Shown: positions 10,831 through 22,500 of the stretch, one piece after another
Layout: every line of letters starts with the position of its first letter
Numbering within the stretch: the first letter of the stretch is position 1
Source: Amborella trichopoda
Taxonomy: Eukaryota > Streptophyta > Magnoliopsida > Amborellales > Amborellaceae
Assembly (NCBI RefSeq): GCF_000471905.2
Contig: NW_006498549.1
Coordinates: 1,400,981-1,464,980, forward strand
Direction of reading: 5' to 3'
DNA: 64,000 nucleotides
The notes under the pieces: model-generated
Database searches by the model: none
What the model was told of the DNA's origin: nothing
The model's input: the letters and a program-made list of their open reading frames with translations, nothing else
Translations under genes and position numbers: made by a program

Positions 10831-12114
10831 TGAATGTTGTTGACTATTACATTATTTGGTAGACAAAATAAAGTTTATGGTACGACAACCTAATGATCAA
10901 GTAACTTGATCTCTATCTGGTTTTTATGTTCTAGATACCTAACCTTATATATATATATATATATATAAAATGATGTATATCACTATAAACCCGATATATA
11001 CATATTCTATTATCTTGATGTCTAGATAATCAATTTGAGGATATTTGAGCAACAAAAGAACTTCTTCTAGTGAAATTTTTGAGGTTGACTCTATATAATT
11101 TTTTTCTGTTTTTTATTAGTTCTCTCAACAAACGATGAATGCATGAGAGGAAGTAGAGAGAATTTATAGAGAGAGAGTTTAGAGAGAAGTTATTATGGAG
11201 AGGGTAAGAATACTATATGTTGGAAACTTGTCCTTTATTCTCCCCCTGAGGAAAGCTCTCTTTCTCAGGAGTACTGTCATGACTCACGACTCTAGGACGG
11301 GAACTCTAATTCAATTACTTCTAAAAAAGAAACAATAGATTTAAGTATGAATACATATACTATGTTGCAGGAGTATACTCTACACTTACTTCCTTGGGCA
11401 GAAGACTTGTTTAGGATTTTTTTTTACTCCAAATTTTGGGATTCATCTAAAAATCACTAGATGACTACCTTAAAAAGGAAATTTTTTATTTTTTTTTTAA
11501 TTATGATTTTTCCGATGCTCGGACCTCACTCTTCAAAAATTAGATGATTTTTATTTAATCTTAAGGCATTATTTTATTCAAGTTCATGGAGAATGCGATT
11601 TGGAAACTTTTAATATCAAATTTATCATATTGTAGATAAGGTTACAACCCCAGAATTTGGGGTCCTAAAAGTTGTACTTGAGGGAGTAAACGGATGGTAT
11701 GCTCCCTCAGGAGCATAAAATCTTTTGGCATTAAATATTATGAATTTGAATAGGAGGTTCCCATTTTTTGTTATCTAAGTGTAAACTAGATTAAATTGTT
11801 TCTTTTCTTTTTATTTTTAAATACTCATCTGCGTAATTAATGAACCCCAAAATTTAATTGCAAAAACACCTAAGGTGCCCTTTTGCTTGACGGAGCAAGT
11901 TTAAAGAATGGTACTGTGGGAGAATGCAAGGGCGCTACTTTTATGAGTATTTCATAGTGAAAATCTAGAGATTTTCAATCCAGATTGTCAATCTGAACAA
12001 CAAATTGGTCAGGATCGGAACAATATTGGAAAGATATAAGTACTGGCCCGTACCCCTCCTAAAACACACCCTATTGTTTTTTTACCTTATTTTTAATGTT
12101 TTTTTTTAGGGATT
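10831..12114. other. Non-coding stretch with TA microsatellite
   Basis: No gene is recognised. A (TA)n run occupies 10945-10968. GA-rich strings (gagagag) are scattered near 11150-11210. The rest is AT-rich unique-looking sequence with no coding signal. Confidence 0.7.
10945..10968. repeat. (TA)n microsatellite
   Basis: Twelve TA dinucleotides in a row (tatata...), directly visible. Confidence 0.95.
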
Positions 12115-12296
12115 ATTTTTTTTACAAGGAGGTCATAACCATTCACGTTCATTAGATGTCAAATTGGATGGTTCGGGGTGAGTCGCAAAGTTTGAGAAAT
12201 TTTTTGGAACTTTATATCTATTCAATGACACTCTTACAACCATCCATTTTGAAATTTAAAGGACAACCGTGATTGTGACCTCCGTGTACAAAAGAT
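12115..12296. mobile_element. Short foldback (MITE-like) element with ~55-bp inverted arms
   Basis: The left arm (about 12115-12174: tttacaaggaggtcataacc, then tcaaattggatggtt) is matched by the reverse complement of the right arm (about 12236-12296, which reads ttttgtacacggaggtcaca, then tcaaaatggatggtt). Only about 60 bp separates the arms. The size and structure fit a small MITE. No target-site duplication or sister copy was found in the window. Confidence 0.6.
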
Positions 12297-13093
12297 AAAA
12301 GACAAATTCTATAGAAGTTTGCAACCTTAAAATGTAGAATTAAATATGCACCTAAAAAATCCATCGAAAATTTTTGTTTAATGTTAAAAATCCTTTTATT
12401 GGATCATCTCGACATCAAGATGTACGAATATGAAAAAAAAAAATAGATTTTGATTCCTAGAAATAGTGATCTTGCAACACATTATCTAGACCGTCAATTT
12501 TCAAGATTTTCATATGTTTTCGTTTTAATTTTTTTAATTTAAAACTTTATATTTAGAGATGAAAATATATTTTCAGATAATCCCAAGAAATATGTACACC
12601 AAAATTAATAAAATATGGAGGTACGCCTTAATTGAATCGTTTAAAATTGTGACCTTATGGAAACCACACCCAAAAGATAAATGGTCTTTTTGTAAACAAT
12701 CCCATTTTTCTATGTTTACATAATATTTTACTTTGTCTCCCTAAATCCCCCATATAATACTCTATTTAAAAAAATTTCTTTTAATTTTTATATTTTCATA
12801 GATCATTGATTCATATTAATCTATATCAACACTTCACCAATCTAACAAAGAAACATGAGGCGGAAAATCTACCCCCACCAATCCGGATTTTGAAACACGG
12901 GAGTAATGAGTAATTGAAACCTGAAAGTAAGCAATCCCACTCTTCCCTCTTCCACGTGAAAATAGATCTTTCCCTCTCTCTATTCTAACGGGCTATGACT
13001 CCAGCATTTATATGGGCACATGGACATAAATTTTCCTACGTATGTGGGCTGGTATGTATTCATACATGCACATTATAAACGTGTGAGATTATA
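12297..13093. other. AT-rich non-coding stretch
   Basis: No gene or clear repeat is seen. A short phrase (ttgtgacct, then caaaagataaa) near 12645-12680 echoes the right arm of the foldback element just upstream, hinting at a related decayed end. Confidence 0.6.
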
Positions 13094-13790
13094 AAGATCA
13101 AAGTTGAAATGGTCGGAATTTAAACATCAAAGTTGAAATGTTACACTTTTTATGCCAAAGTTTTTATTTTTAAGGTATTTATAGAAAATATCTCTATTTT
13201 AAAAATTAATAATCAAATAATACTTAAACTTTTTAAAATCTACATCCTTACCAAATACGTCACGATTTTTTTTTTTTTTGCCAGAAAACTATTCACAAAC
13301 CTATTCGGTCCCTAATGCTTTATCAAGAAACTCTCTACCCAGTCTTTCTTGATGGCAAGGGCCCTAAAAGTATCATTGATCATAGCACTTATTCATAGAC
13401 CGTCATGGTCTTAATAGAACCATGATGGTCCTTCGAAATACAACACACCATCATGGTCCGAGTAGACCATGACAAGTGATTAAGAATCACAGCTTGCTTT
13501 GTTAGAGCCTTGAGGTTCCTTGTATCTTGAAAAACCATCAAGGTTCTATTAGGACCGTGATGGAATAAGCCCTTTGACATCATGGCCGGAGCCTTGGCTC
13601 GGGTAAGAGGTACGTGATCAAGCATGATCTGTTAAGGTTATTTCGGGAAAAAAAAAAAGAAAAAAAAAGAAAGGAAAATCGTGACAAAATAAGTAGAGAT
13701 GTACTTTTAAAAAATTTAAGTATTATCTAAATTTTTAAAAATTAAAATAATAATATTTTTTATAATTACCCTTATTATTGTTTATTCATT
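13094..13790 (-). mobile_element. Foldback (MITE-like) DNA element, copy B
   Basis: Inverted sister of copy A (2310-2965). It carries the same inverted ends (tctacatccttaccaaatac on the left; aataagtagagatgtac on the right) and the same internal hairpins. One is at 13399-13410 with 13419-13430, where the arms pair fully if one G-U pair is allowed. Tracts of A or T flank the core inside each end, as in copy A. It has no coding capacity. The two copies lie about 10.1 kb apart and differ by many substitutions, so they are not a recent duplication. Confidence 0.72.
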
Positions 13791-14974
13791 TGTGGACATT
13801 ACTTAAAACCGAATTAATCATGTAAACTTGCTGCCAAGGAAATCGGTTCGAATCAACAATTTAACTGTCGAGATAATCAATTAAAAAAATTTGTGGGAAC
13901 CACGCAAATAGAAATGACTCATTTTCTCACAAATCTCATTGGTTCCCATGGAACATGACATATTTCTGGTACCAAATGGGAAGCAAGTCCATCACAACTA
14001 CTTCCCCCTCTAGATTGGGTTGTTCCAAGCCGAATATCCTAAGTTTAAATCCTTTATGTAAACAAATAATACTAAATATACCTTGCTTAAATTGAAAAGC
14101 GGGCTTAAAATAAAAGAAAGAGTGAAACTATTATGTTACAGTGAATGTGAATGTTCTATTCTAGTTAGTATTCGTAAAATCGAACCGAAACAATTAACCA
14201 GAAATTGGCTCAAAATCGATTTAACCGGCCTAACCGGTAAACCGGCTGATTTAACCATTCTAACCGAATGTTTTGTTCTAGTTAGTATTCACAAAATCGA
14301 ACTGAAACGGTTAACCAGACCATATCCCAAAACCGGTTTAACAGGCTAATTTAACCTTTCTAACGGGGCAAGTCCTGAGAGGTAAAAAAAGTGTTGAAAA
14401 TAATTTAAGAGATACAAAAAAAGACTACTAAAATATGAAAAACAGATAAAGAATGATTAAAACAACACACATTCAAATGAAGTTGAAAATTAATGGAAAT
14501 GGTTGTTTAAAGAATCGATTTGCGCCTCAAGGTATTTTTAAAATTATCTGAAAAATATGGAAAAATATAAAAGTGAGTGTTAATGACCAAAACAATGTTT
14601 AATTTTTACCATAATGTAAAGAACATACATTTTTTTTATTATTATTTTATTTTTATGTATCAGCCGTTCTCCAAAATTGCCCAAAATCGGAACCGGCCAG
14701 TAACCAGGCGATTACCAGTTAGATCACCCAGTTTTTCCAACAATGGTTCCAATGAATCACATAACTCAGCCGTTAACCCACATGTAAATAGCTTAACCTA
14801 AGTGTGAGTGGGTCAACCTTGCTTTAATGATGTATGAGTCTTAATAGAAGGAATGAAGTTTCTATAAGACCAAGGCTACGAGAAAACCAAATAAGGTCAC
14901 ACTGAAAGAAAGACTTATGTGATCTTTTACAGGGGAATATTAATATTTTTTTTTTTTTTTTTTAACTTCACCCT
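13791..14974. other. Non-coding stretch with AACCGG-rich duplication
   Basis: No gene is seen. 14152-14350 holds two diverged copies of a unit with a 118-bp period (ctagttagtattc at 14161 and 14279), rich in aaccgg and ggttaacc. A T run fills about 14946-14963 next to the Copia copy M boundary. Confidence 0.7.
14152..14350. repeat. 118-bp tandem duplication rich in AACCGGTT motifs
   Basis: Copies begin near 14152 and 14270 and share ctagttagtattc, aaaatcgaac, gaaac and ggttaacc-type strings with about one change in six. Short AACCGG strings also recur at 14690-14710. Confidence 0.75.
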
Positions 14975-16818
14975 TTTTTTTAGGCAAAAGATCACTTACA
15001 GGTGGTCTTATTACAACAACATATACTTCAAAATAAAATCAACATAGCAATAAAACCAAGATTTTAAAACTTGATGTCATTGAAATAACTATGTACTATG
15101 CTTGAGAATAAAAGATAAGATTGCAATAAATAAAAAAGAAGAGTGCCGAAGATTATTTCAACCAAGCTTATTACACCCCACAACGAGTCACTACCATCTA
15201 ATGGCTCCAGATCGACGATCTTGCTTCAATCTCAATTGGGAATGCAAGTTTAGGCCAAGTCACACCAATGGAACATGAACCCCTTTGATCTCAAACTCAA
15301 ACCTTAGGTGAATTCTCTTAGCAATCTAATTTAAGAGAGATGGATTCCCTTTTTGCTAACCTTAAAACACTTAACCACAAATTCATCGTTGAGAGATGAG
15401 AGAGAGAAGAACTCCATAGCCTAAACCCTTAGCCCCTTTTCACAATGTGGGAGAGAGAGAGAGATCAAACATGATAGAGAGGAACTTTTTTAATAGAAAG
15501 AGAGAAAGATAAGGTGTAGAGATTTTTTGGTAGAGACAATCTTCTTTTTTTTCTTAATGTGCTTGAACAAGATTAGGTTACTCAGGATTTTCGTTGGCTT
15601 CGCCGCTTCTTATGATTTTGAACATGGACCGTTGATCAAGGGTAACTTGTAGGGTGAGGGATCTGAGCCATCCATCCCATAGATGGGCCATCGACATTAT
15701 TGAAGGTGCATGAATCCTTATCCCCCTTTCATAAACTATTGTTCCTTCAATAGAAGTAAGATAAAAAAATTTAAGAAAAATATTGTACATACTATAAAAT
15801 AACACAAGTCTACTCAATCTTTTTACAAAATCTTTCAAAGATATATATAGTCAATATTTAGTTAATATCTTCCAACCATATGGACACATGTCATATCACC
15901 AAAAAAATAGGCAAGAGAATATTGGTGGGGTGTGCCACCCAAGGGAGGCACGCATGGGCCCCACCTTCTAGAAATATGGTTGGCCCATATGCACAATGAC
16001 CCCCCATGGTATTTTTATATTAATAAAAAAATTTTGAATATCATTTGTATATTTAAACCATTGCAAAATCAATATCTTTAATTTTATAAATCAAAAAATT
16101 GTAAATAAAATATTTAGTGGTTCATAAAAATTCAAATAATATTTCTAAAATAATTATTGTCATAAAACAAACACAATTAAATTAATTTGATGGGAAAATG
16201 ATCCATATGGTTTAAGAATTGAATTAACAATCATGGGGCACTCCACCTTCAACTGCGGACTACGGACTACACTTATTTTATCAGACCGACCCAGTGTTTT
16301 TCATGACCCACAGTCCAAGCAGTGGCTCATTAGTAGGCCACCAAAGTCTGGCCGATGAGTTAAGAGGTCGCAATCACAGTCTGTGGATTACAGGTCCTCC
16401 CCTAAAGAGGACTCAAGGTCACCAAGACCTGATGCGACTACAGCTCTATGGCCATAAGGGTATCTCTCGCACATGCATACGCTTTACCCTAAAAGGTCGA
16501 TTTCTGGCTTTGTCGAACGATCTATCGATATGCATATCGTATGACGGCACATGGATGAGGCTTTCGCCCCTGTCTCTGTAGGTCACCATCATACACGTGG
16601 GTCACATAGTCCCTCGGCTCACTCATCCAGACATATGCTCCGATCTCATCAAGGGCTAACCGACTGGCCAAAATCGTCAAACACATATCGATATCAACAA
16701 ACATCGTTTGCTTTGTATGATCCACGAGGGACCACAGTCCCACTGAGTTCATGTTCCACTATATTATTTCATTTTACCAGCACTCATAAGGCCTTTAAAG
16801 TCCACATAAACCCAGCAT

Positions 16819-16831
16819 CTCCCACTTGGCC
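16819..16831 (-). other. Polypurine tract of Copia copy M
   Basis: Read on the minus strand this is GGCCAAGTGGGAG, immediately before the LTR start. This closely matches the AAGTGGGAGA tract that precedes the 3' LTR in many plant Copia elements. Confidence 0.8.
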
Positions 16832-17237
16832 TTTGATTTTCTCTTCTTCACTTTCTCTCATCCCCATCTCTCTCTCCCAATTACAATCTCTCTCAAGTAT
16901 TTTTCACTTATTCTCTCTCAATACATTAAACATAGCCCTCACCATCTATCCTTTCACAAAAAGACTTATAGAGGCAATGCCTTTTTTCTCTTTGCTGCTT
17001 GGATCTCGTCCCAAAAGTGGTTGTAGCAAATCTTTCATATCGCATCGCGAATCACAAACATGTTGTCGCAAAAGAATATCACGTACCCTTATCGTATGGG
17101 GTAGTAGGCTCGAAAGAGTTCTTCAAATAACTCACTCCCTTTTGTAGCCATACAACTAGGTTCCATGGGTGAACAACATTATAATATGTTGTTTCATCTG
17201 GCATGTCAAATGCTAGCAAGTGCTCCCACTGGAATAT

Positions 17238-17430
17238 TTAGTTTATGCGAATATCGATCGTTCTCAATCTCACCTCATTCCTCAAGTGATAGAAACATAA
17301 TTTTATATGGTTTGATCCCTTAAGGAATCGTATTCTTTTGACACGTATATCACCGCCGTGTTGTTGCACAAGGTGTCCATTTCTTCGGGAATTGGATTCT
17401 CCATTTCTCACACCGTAAAGAAACACTATT
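17238..17430 (-). pseudogene. Copia RNase H C-terminal remnant
   Basis: Minus-strand readings include CNNTAVIYVSKE and KGSNHIKLCFYHLRNEV. They match the Copia RNase H pattern (CDN.AAI..SKNP, then R.KHIE...H..RE.V), which ends the Copia polyprotein shortly before the 3' LTR. It lies about 400 bp upstream of the LTR, as expected. It is part of a broken fossil. Confidence 0.72.
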
Positions 17431-18425
17431 TTTCATCCTATTATTTCAAATATCACAAATTCAATTCTCCACTGATCTATAACATTTTCTTGGTACCACC
17501 AAGTCTCTCTATGTGTTCATTCATTTCGAAGAAAACCAAGATGCTTTTATAGTATTGTGTTTCTTCTTCTTTCTGTTATTCCTAGATTAAACATTCTTCA
17601 TATAGAGTGTTATATCTCGTAATCTTTATATTACCGCTCTTTAAAGTTTTACTATAATAAGCCATTCCCATGGCACACTCTAAAACCTTTTCAAATGAGC
17701 CCTAAAAATGTCTCCATAATTAGGAATCTAAATATGTGCCTTAACATGCCACATCTTTTTAATTTACTACAGAGTAGAATATGAGCATCCCATAATAAAA
17801 ATATGATATCTCTCAACTTATAATAAGTTTATCTCCAAATCCTTTTAAGTATTGAAATAGACTAAAAACTAAAAAATAATGCACAGTTCCATCCCTAGAT
17901 TATACCATTTAGTAAGTCTTCGTTTTAGTGAATTTTACATTATAATGTAATCTTCTCAACAGAAAATCAGGCTGAGCGCCTCTCAATAAAGAATTTGTTT
18001 ATCTCAATTCTCGACGAATTTCTTCATGAAATCTTTTGTGTTGAAAACTAAACTCCAAACAAAATCTTATTATCATGGTGTGAATACTACAAAATTCCAC
18101 GATGAACATTACATAGTAAATTTGTCTTTTCTCTGTACCCTCATGGAGTTTCCCATTCAAACTAACTTTTTTTTAAAGTAGATACATAAGAGCAACACAT
18201 ATGTTTCCACAAGCCTCATATCACTTTGTTAAGTAGGCTTGATAAATATAGTTATTCATGTCTTAATGATGAACATACCAAATTACAAAAAATTCATAAT
18301 GACCTCTCTTCAATCCAAAATTTTTATTCCTCTCTTACCGTAGATATTTCTCTCTCAAAAGTTTTTTATTAGAAACTAAACTCAGAAAGAAAGTCTGAAA
18401 ACTTAGTGTGTGCCATAAAAAATTA

Positions 18426-20037
18426 TGTTACAGCTAGATGATAGGATTACCATGAGAGGCTAACCTTAATCCCTCTTAGTCGAATGAAGAAATAACAGAA
18501 TGAAGGTTATGAGGAAAGAATAAGAAGAGAAGAAGGGAACAGAAAGAAGGAAGGAGAAGAAAGAAAGAGAGGAGTATGAAAGAAGAGAGGATAAAAGAGA
18601 GAGAGGGAACAAAGATGCAGTCGGCGCTAGGCATTGCCTATTGTGTTAGAAGGAAGAGGGAGAAAATGCAGTCGCCATTATCCTTCACCGACTACGTTAT
18701 ATAAAGGAGAAGAGAGAGAAGATGCAGTCGATGATGGGCTTTGCTGTCTCTTTCAGAAGAAGAAAGAGGAAATGCAGTCGGCACTAGGCTTTACCGACTG
18801 TGTCAGAAGAAGAGAGAGAAATCTAGTCGGCGCTAGGCTTTGCCCACTGTGTTAGAAGAGAAGAGAAGGAGAGAACCAACCGGTGCTCGGCTTACACCGG
18901 TTGTGATGGGAGAGAAGCAAAAGAGAGATCGTAACGGCGTTAAGCTTCACCAACTGCAATAGAAGAGAGAGAAAGAAAAATCTAGTGAACACTAGGCTTC
19001 GTCGCCCCCGACAGAAGAGAGGAGAGAGAAATCCAATCGACACTAGGGTACGTTGACTGTGACAGAAGAGAGGAGAGAGAATCCAACCGGCGTTAGGCTT
19101 CACCGACTGTGACAAAAGAGAAAAGAGAGAAATCCAATCGGTGCAAGGCTTCGCTGACTATGACAAAAAAGAGGAGAGAGAAATCCAACCGATGCTAGGC
19201 TTTATCAACTTTGAAAAAAGAGAGAAGAGAGAAATCTAGCAGGCACTAGGCTTCATCGACTATGACAGAAGAGAAGAGAGAGAAATTCAATCATCGCTAG
19301 GCTTCACTGATTGGGACAGAAGAGAGGAGAGAAAAATCCAGCAGATATTAGGCTTCAGAGAGGAGAGAGAAATCTAGCTGGTGCTAGGCTTCGTCGATTG
19401 TGACAGAAGAAAAGAGAGAGAAATCTAGTCGGTGCTAGGCTTCACCGACTGCATCAAAAGAGAAGAACGAATGGAGATAGAGATGAGAAGAAGAGATAAA
19501 GATATAGATGAGAATGAATGAAAGAGACAGAAAGAGAGAGATGAGAAGAGGGGAGGAGAGTGAAAGAGATAGAGATAAGAAGAGGGAAGGAGAGAGAAAG
19601 AGATAGAGATAAGAAGAGGGGAGGAGAGAGAAAGAGATAGAGATGAGTAGAGGGGATGAGAGAGAAAGAGATAGTGATAAGAAGCGAGGAGGAGAGAAAA
19701 AGAGAGGAGAGAAATTTACCTACTCAAAGGGTATCTGTCCTTTTCTTCTCTCCTCTCTCTCTCTCTTCAAGACTTACCCACAAGGTCAAGAAAAACTCAA
19801 AATTGTATTGATTGATCCAAGAAAAATGAATACCTTCTTTGTACAATGAGGCATTACCTGTTTCTATAGAATTGGGCTACAACGTGGGTGTACGCCCAAA
19901 AACTTCCTAGAATTGAAGATAATTATAATTTAATTGAATTTAAAGAAATTCTAAAAATGGATGAAAAGGATTATTTTGCCCCCTCCTAACAATGTGTGGA
20001 ATTCAAGGACGGTCCCTGCTGCTGCTCTAGAACTTGT
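18426..20037 (-). repeat. Family-L LTR fragment (minus)
   Basis: Matches, in inverse orientation, roughly 21160-22690 of the full LTR at 20038-23293. It holds the CT-rich leader, the hairpin array and part of U3. Neither LTR end is present. It abuts Copia copy M on the left and the TG start of the plus-strand LTR on the right. Its array is the longest of the set (18615-19465). Confidence 0.85.
18615..19465 (-). repeat. Hairpin minisatellite array in LTR (unit ~50 bp)
   Basis: About 16 units of roughly 50 bp, each with a core like cagtcggcgctaggcttcac followed by cgactgtgacagaagag and a GA-rich spacer. Most cores form a stem-loop. The best is CAACCGGTG at 18877-18885 pairing with CACCGGTTG at 18895-18903 around a 9-base loop. 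The array lies in the presumed transcribed leader (R/U5) of the LTR. Confidence 0.88.
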
Positions 20038-21328
20038 TGTTTGAACGTATTTTTCAGCACCTTGGTCTCTGATAGGAAGCTGGTCAATAAAGCCTATGAA
20101 ATAGTAGAAATTCCTGACATTCTGAGAATGGCCCCATAATTAGTCAAGATCTTCACTTTAAAATACCACTTATCAAGTTTCATCACGATCAGACATATCT
20201 AAGGCAGTGAATACAAAGAAATAATTTCAGCGAAATTGGTCTCTAGCACCTTAAAATGGACCCTATAACTAGATCCATACTTTTGATGTTTCAAATAGCT
20301 TTGGGACTACCACCATTAGATCTGACACTGTCAAAAACCCTTATCGGTCAAGTTTCGGCTTAATCAGGCATTCCAAGACAAAGGTATGGGTAAAATACCG
20401 AAAAGGGGTAGACCGCACACTATTCCCGTGTGGCCACCCTGCACTAAAACACCGTGGCTATTTGTATAGTCACAAGCAGTCACTTTCGAGGCTTATAACT
20501 CACCTGTTTTAAGTCGGATCATTACCAAATTTGGTGAGCATGTTAGTCTCATCAAGACGAGCAATTCGATATATGGTACATCCCATGAAGACACCCGAGC
20601 AGAGAGAAAACTAAATGAAAGTCGCTGATCCATGAAGGACGTTGCAGAAATTCAACAGCAGCATGCCTCATTCGAGCATCCAGATCACGACGCTCACATA
20701 CCCGATCGACATGAAACCAATTGTATTATGTACGTGAGGTCCGAGGCTTTCTCTGTCCGAACCTCGCATATGATGAACGGCTAGATTTCACACATGAAGG
20801 CGTCAAAGCTGCTAAAAATTCTGGCCGTCGAATTTCAAGATTCTGACAAAACACTCAAGACGGCAAAATCTTGATCTAGAAATAAAATCAAGTTACGTTC
20901 ATTGCAACGTGATCGTGACGGCATGCATAGTGTTATTCAATGAAGAAGTCACGAAGAAACATCAAGGAACGAGCACACAATCGATCTTAAGTTTTCAAGA
21001 TTCATCCAAAATTCAAGTATCATGATCATGGTCCAAAAGCATCATTCATGGCTCGAAGTTGGAATCAAAATGATCGCCATGTCGAGCCCTACAAGAAAAT
21101 AGTAATCTTTCGATCAAACGGGCATCAGAACAGCCTCGGTTTAGCCATGGAAGATCATGCAAGTTCTCAGGCAGTAGCAGGGACTGTTCTGCAATTCCAC
21201 ACATTGTTAGGCAGGGGCAAAATAGTCCTTTTACACCCATTTTTAAAATTTCTTTAAATTCAATTAAATTGTAATTGTCTTCAATTATAGGTATTTTTTA
21301 GGCGTACACCCACGTTTCAGCCCAACTC

Positions 21329-21336
21329 TATATAAA
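21329..21336 (+). promoter_or_regulatory. TATA box of family-L LTR
   Basis: The sequence ctatataaacagg lies about 80 bp before the GA/CT-rich leader and is kept at the same place in the LTRs at 29355, 42085 (minus) and 47631. That conservation marks the LTR promoter. Confidence 0.75.
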
Positions 21337-21776
21337 CAGGCAATTCCTCATTGTACAAAGAAGGGATTCATTCTTCTTGAATCAATCCATAAAATTCTGA
21401 TTTTTGCTTGAGCTTGTGGGTACTTCTTGGAGAGAGAGAGAGAGGAGACAGAAGACAAGGACTGGTACCTTTCGTGCAGGTAACTTTCTCTCTCCTCCTC
21501 GCTTCTCATTTATATCTCTTTGTCTCTCCTCCCCTCTTATCATCTCTATCTCTTTCTCTACTCCCCTCTTCTCATCTATGTCTTTCTCTCTCCTCCCCTC
21601 TTTCTATCTTCTCCCCTCTTTCTCTCTCCTCCCCTCTTCTCATCTCTATCTCTTTCTCTCTCCTCCTCTCTCCTCCCCTCTTCTTGTCTCTATCTCTATC
21701 TCTATCTTCCCTTCTTTCCCATCTCTATCTCTATCTCTTCTTCTCATATCTATCTCCATATGTTCTTCTCTTCTAA

Positions 21777-22500
21777 TGCAGTCGGTAAAGCCTAACACCG
21801 ACTGGATTTCCCTCTCTTCTCTTTTATCACAGTCGGTGAAGCTTAATACCGACTAAATTTTTCTCTCCTCTCTTTTGTCATAGTCGGTGAAGCCTAGCAC
21901 CGGTTGAATTTCTCTCCCTTCTCTTCTGTCATAATCGACGAAGCCTAACATCTGCTAGATTTTTCTCTCCTCTTTTGTCACAGTTGGCGAAGGCTAACGC
22001 CGACTGGATTTCTCTCTCTTCTCTTTTGTCACAATCAATGAAGCCTAACACCTGTTAGATTTCTCTATGCTCTCTTCTGTCACAATCGGCGAAGCCTAAT
22101 GCTGGCTGGATTTCTCTCTCCTCTCTTCTGTCACAATCGATGAAGCCTAGCATTAGCTAGACTTTTTCTCTCTCTTCTGTTGCAGTTGGCGAAGCTTAGC
22201 ACCAACTGGATTTTTTTTTCTCTCTCTTCTGTTCCATCTCTCTCTTTTCCTTCACTCTTATCACAACCGGTGCAAGCCTAGCGCCGGCTGGTTTTCTCCC
22301 TCTTCTTCAGACACAGTCGACAAAGCCTAGCGTCAACTACATTTTCTATCTCTTCTTCTGGAACAGTCGACGAAGCTCAGCACCGATTACATCTTCTCTC
22401 TCTTCTCCTTTCTATAACACAGTCGACAAATCCTAACACCAACTGTGTTTTCTCCCTCGTCCTTCTAACACAGTAAGCAATGCTTAGCGCTGACTGCATC
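21777..22500 (+). repeat. Hairpin minisatellite array in LTR (plus)
   Basis: About 14 units of roughly 51 bp: a stem-loop core (cggtgaagcctagcaccg type) plus a pyrimidine spacer (tttctctctcctctcttctg). Perfect 7-bp stems occur at 21780-21803 (AGTCGGT / ACCGACT) and at 22183-22189 with 22202-22208 (CAGTTGG / CCAACTG). The second differs from the common CAGTCGG / CCGACTG form on both arms in a way that keeps pairing. Confidence 0.88.

Larger units (their letters stand above)
14975..18425 (-). mobile_element. Copia LTR element, copy M: 3' LTR plus internal remnant
   Basis: On the minus strand the order is: internal sequence (18425 to 16818), a small RNase H remnant (17430 to 17238), a polypurine tract (16831 to 16819), then an LTR (16817 down to about 14975). 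The LTR begins TGCTGGGTTTATGTGG and aligns along its length with LTR copy P. The RNase H remnant and the GGCCAAGTGGGAG tract just before the LTR are typical of Copia. The 18425 side stops abruptly at a family-L LTR remnant. The internal part is short (1.6 kb) and mostly non-coding, so this family may have been non-autonomous or the copy is heavily worn. It is a broken fossil. Confidence 0.8.

Noticed and set aside
16551-17147. 198-codon plus-strand open frame
   Set aside because: It lies antisense to the Copia LTR and its junction with internal sequence. It has no domain and is best explained as a chance frame.
2310-18425. One large inverted duplication covering 2.3-18.4 kb
   Set aside because: The order is foldback A, Copia P, inverted foldback B, inverted Copia M. 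A true inverted duplication would give A, P, then inverted P, inverted A. The pairs are independent repeat copies.
21404-21856. Ser/Leu-rich open frames in the LTR leader
   Set aside because: They arise from the CT-rich leader and array. The same happens at 29627-29926, 47997-48524 and 27264-27743.
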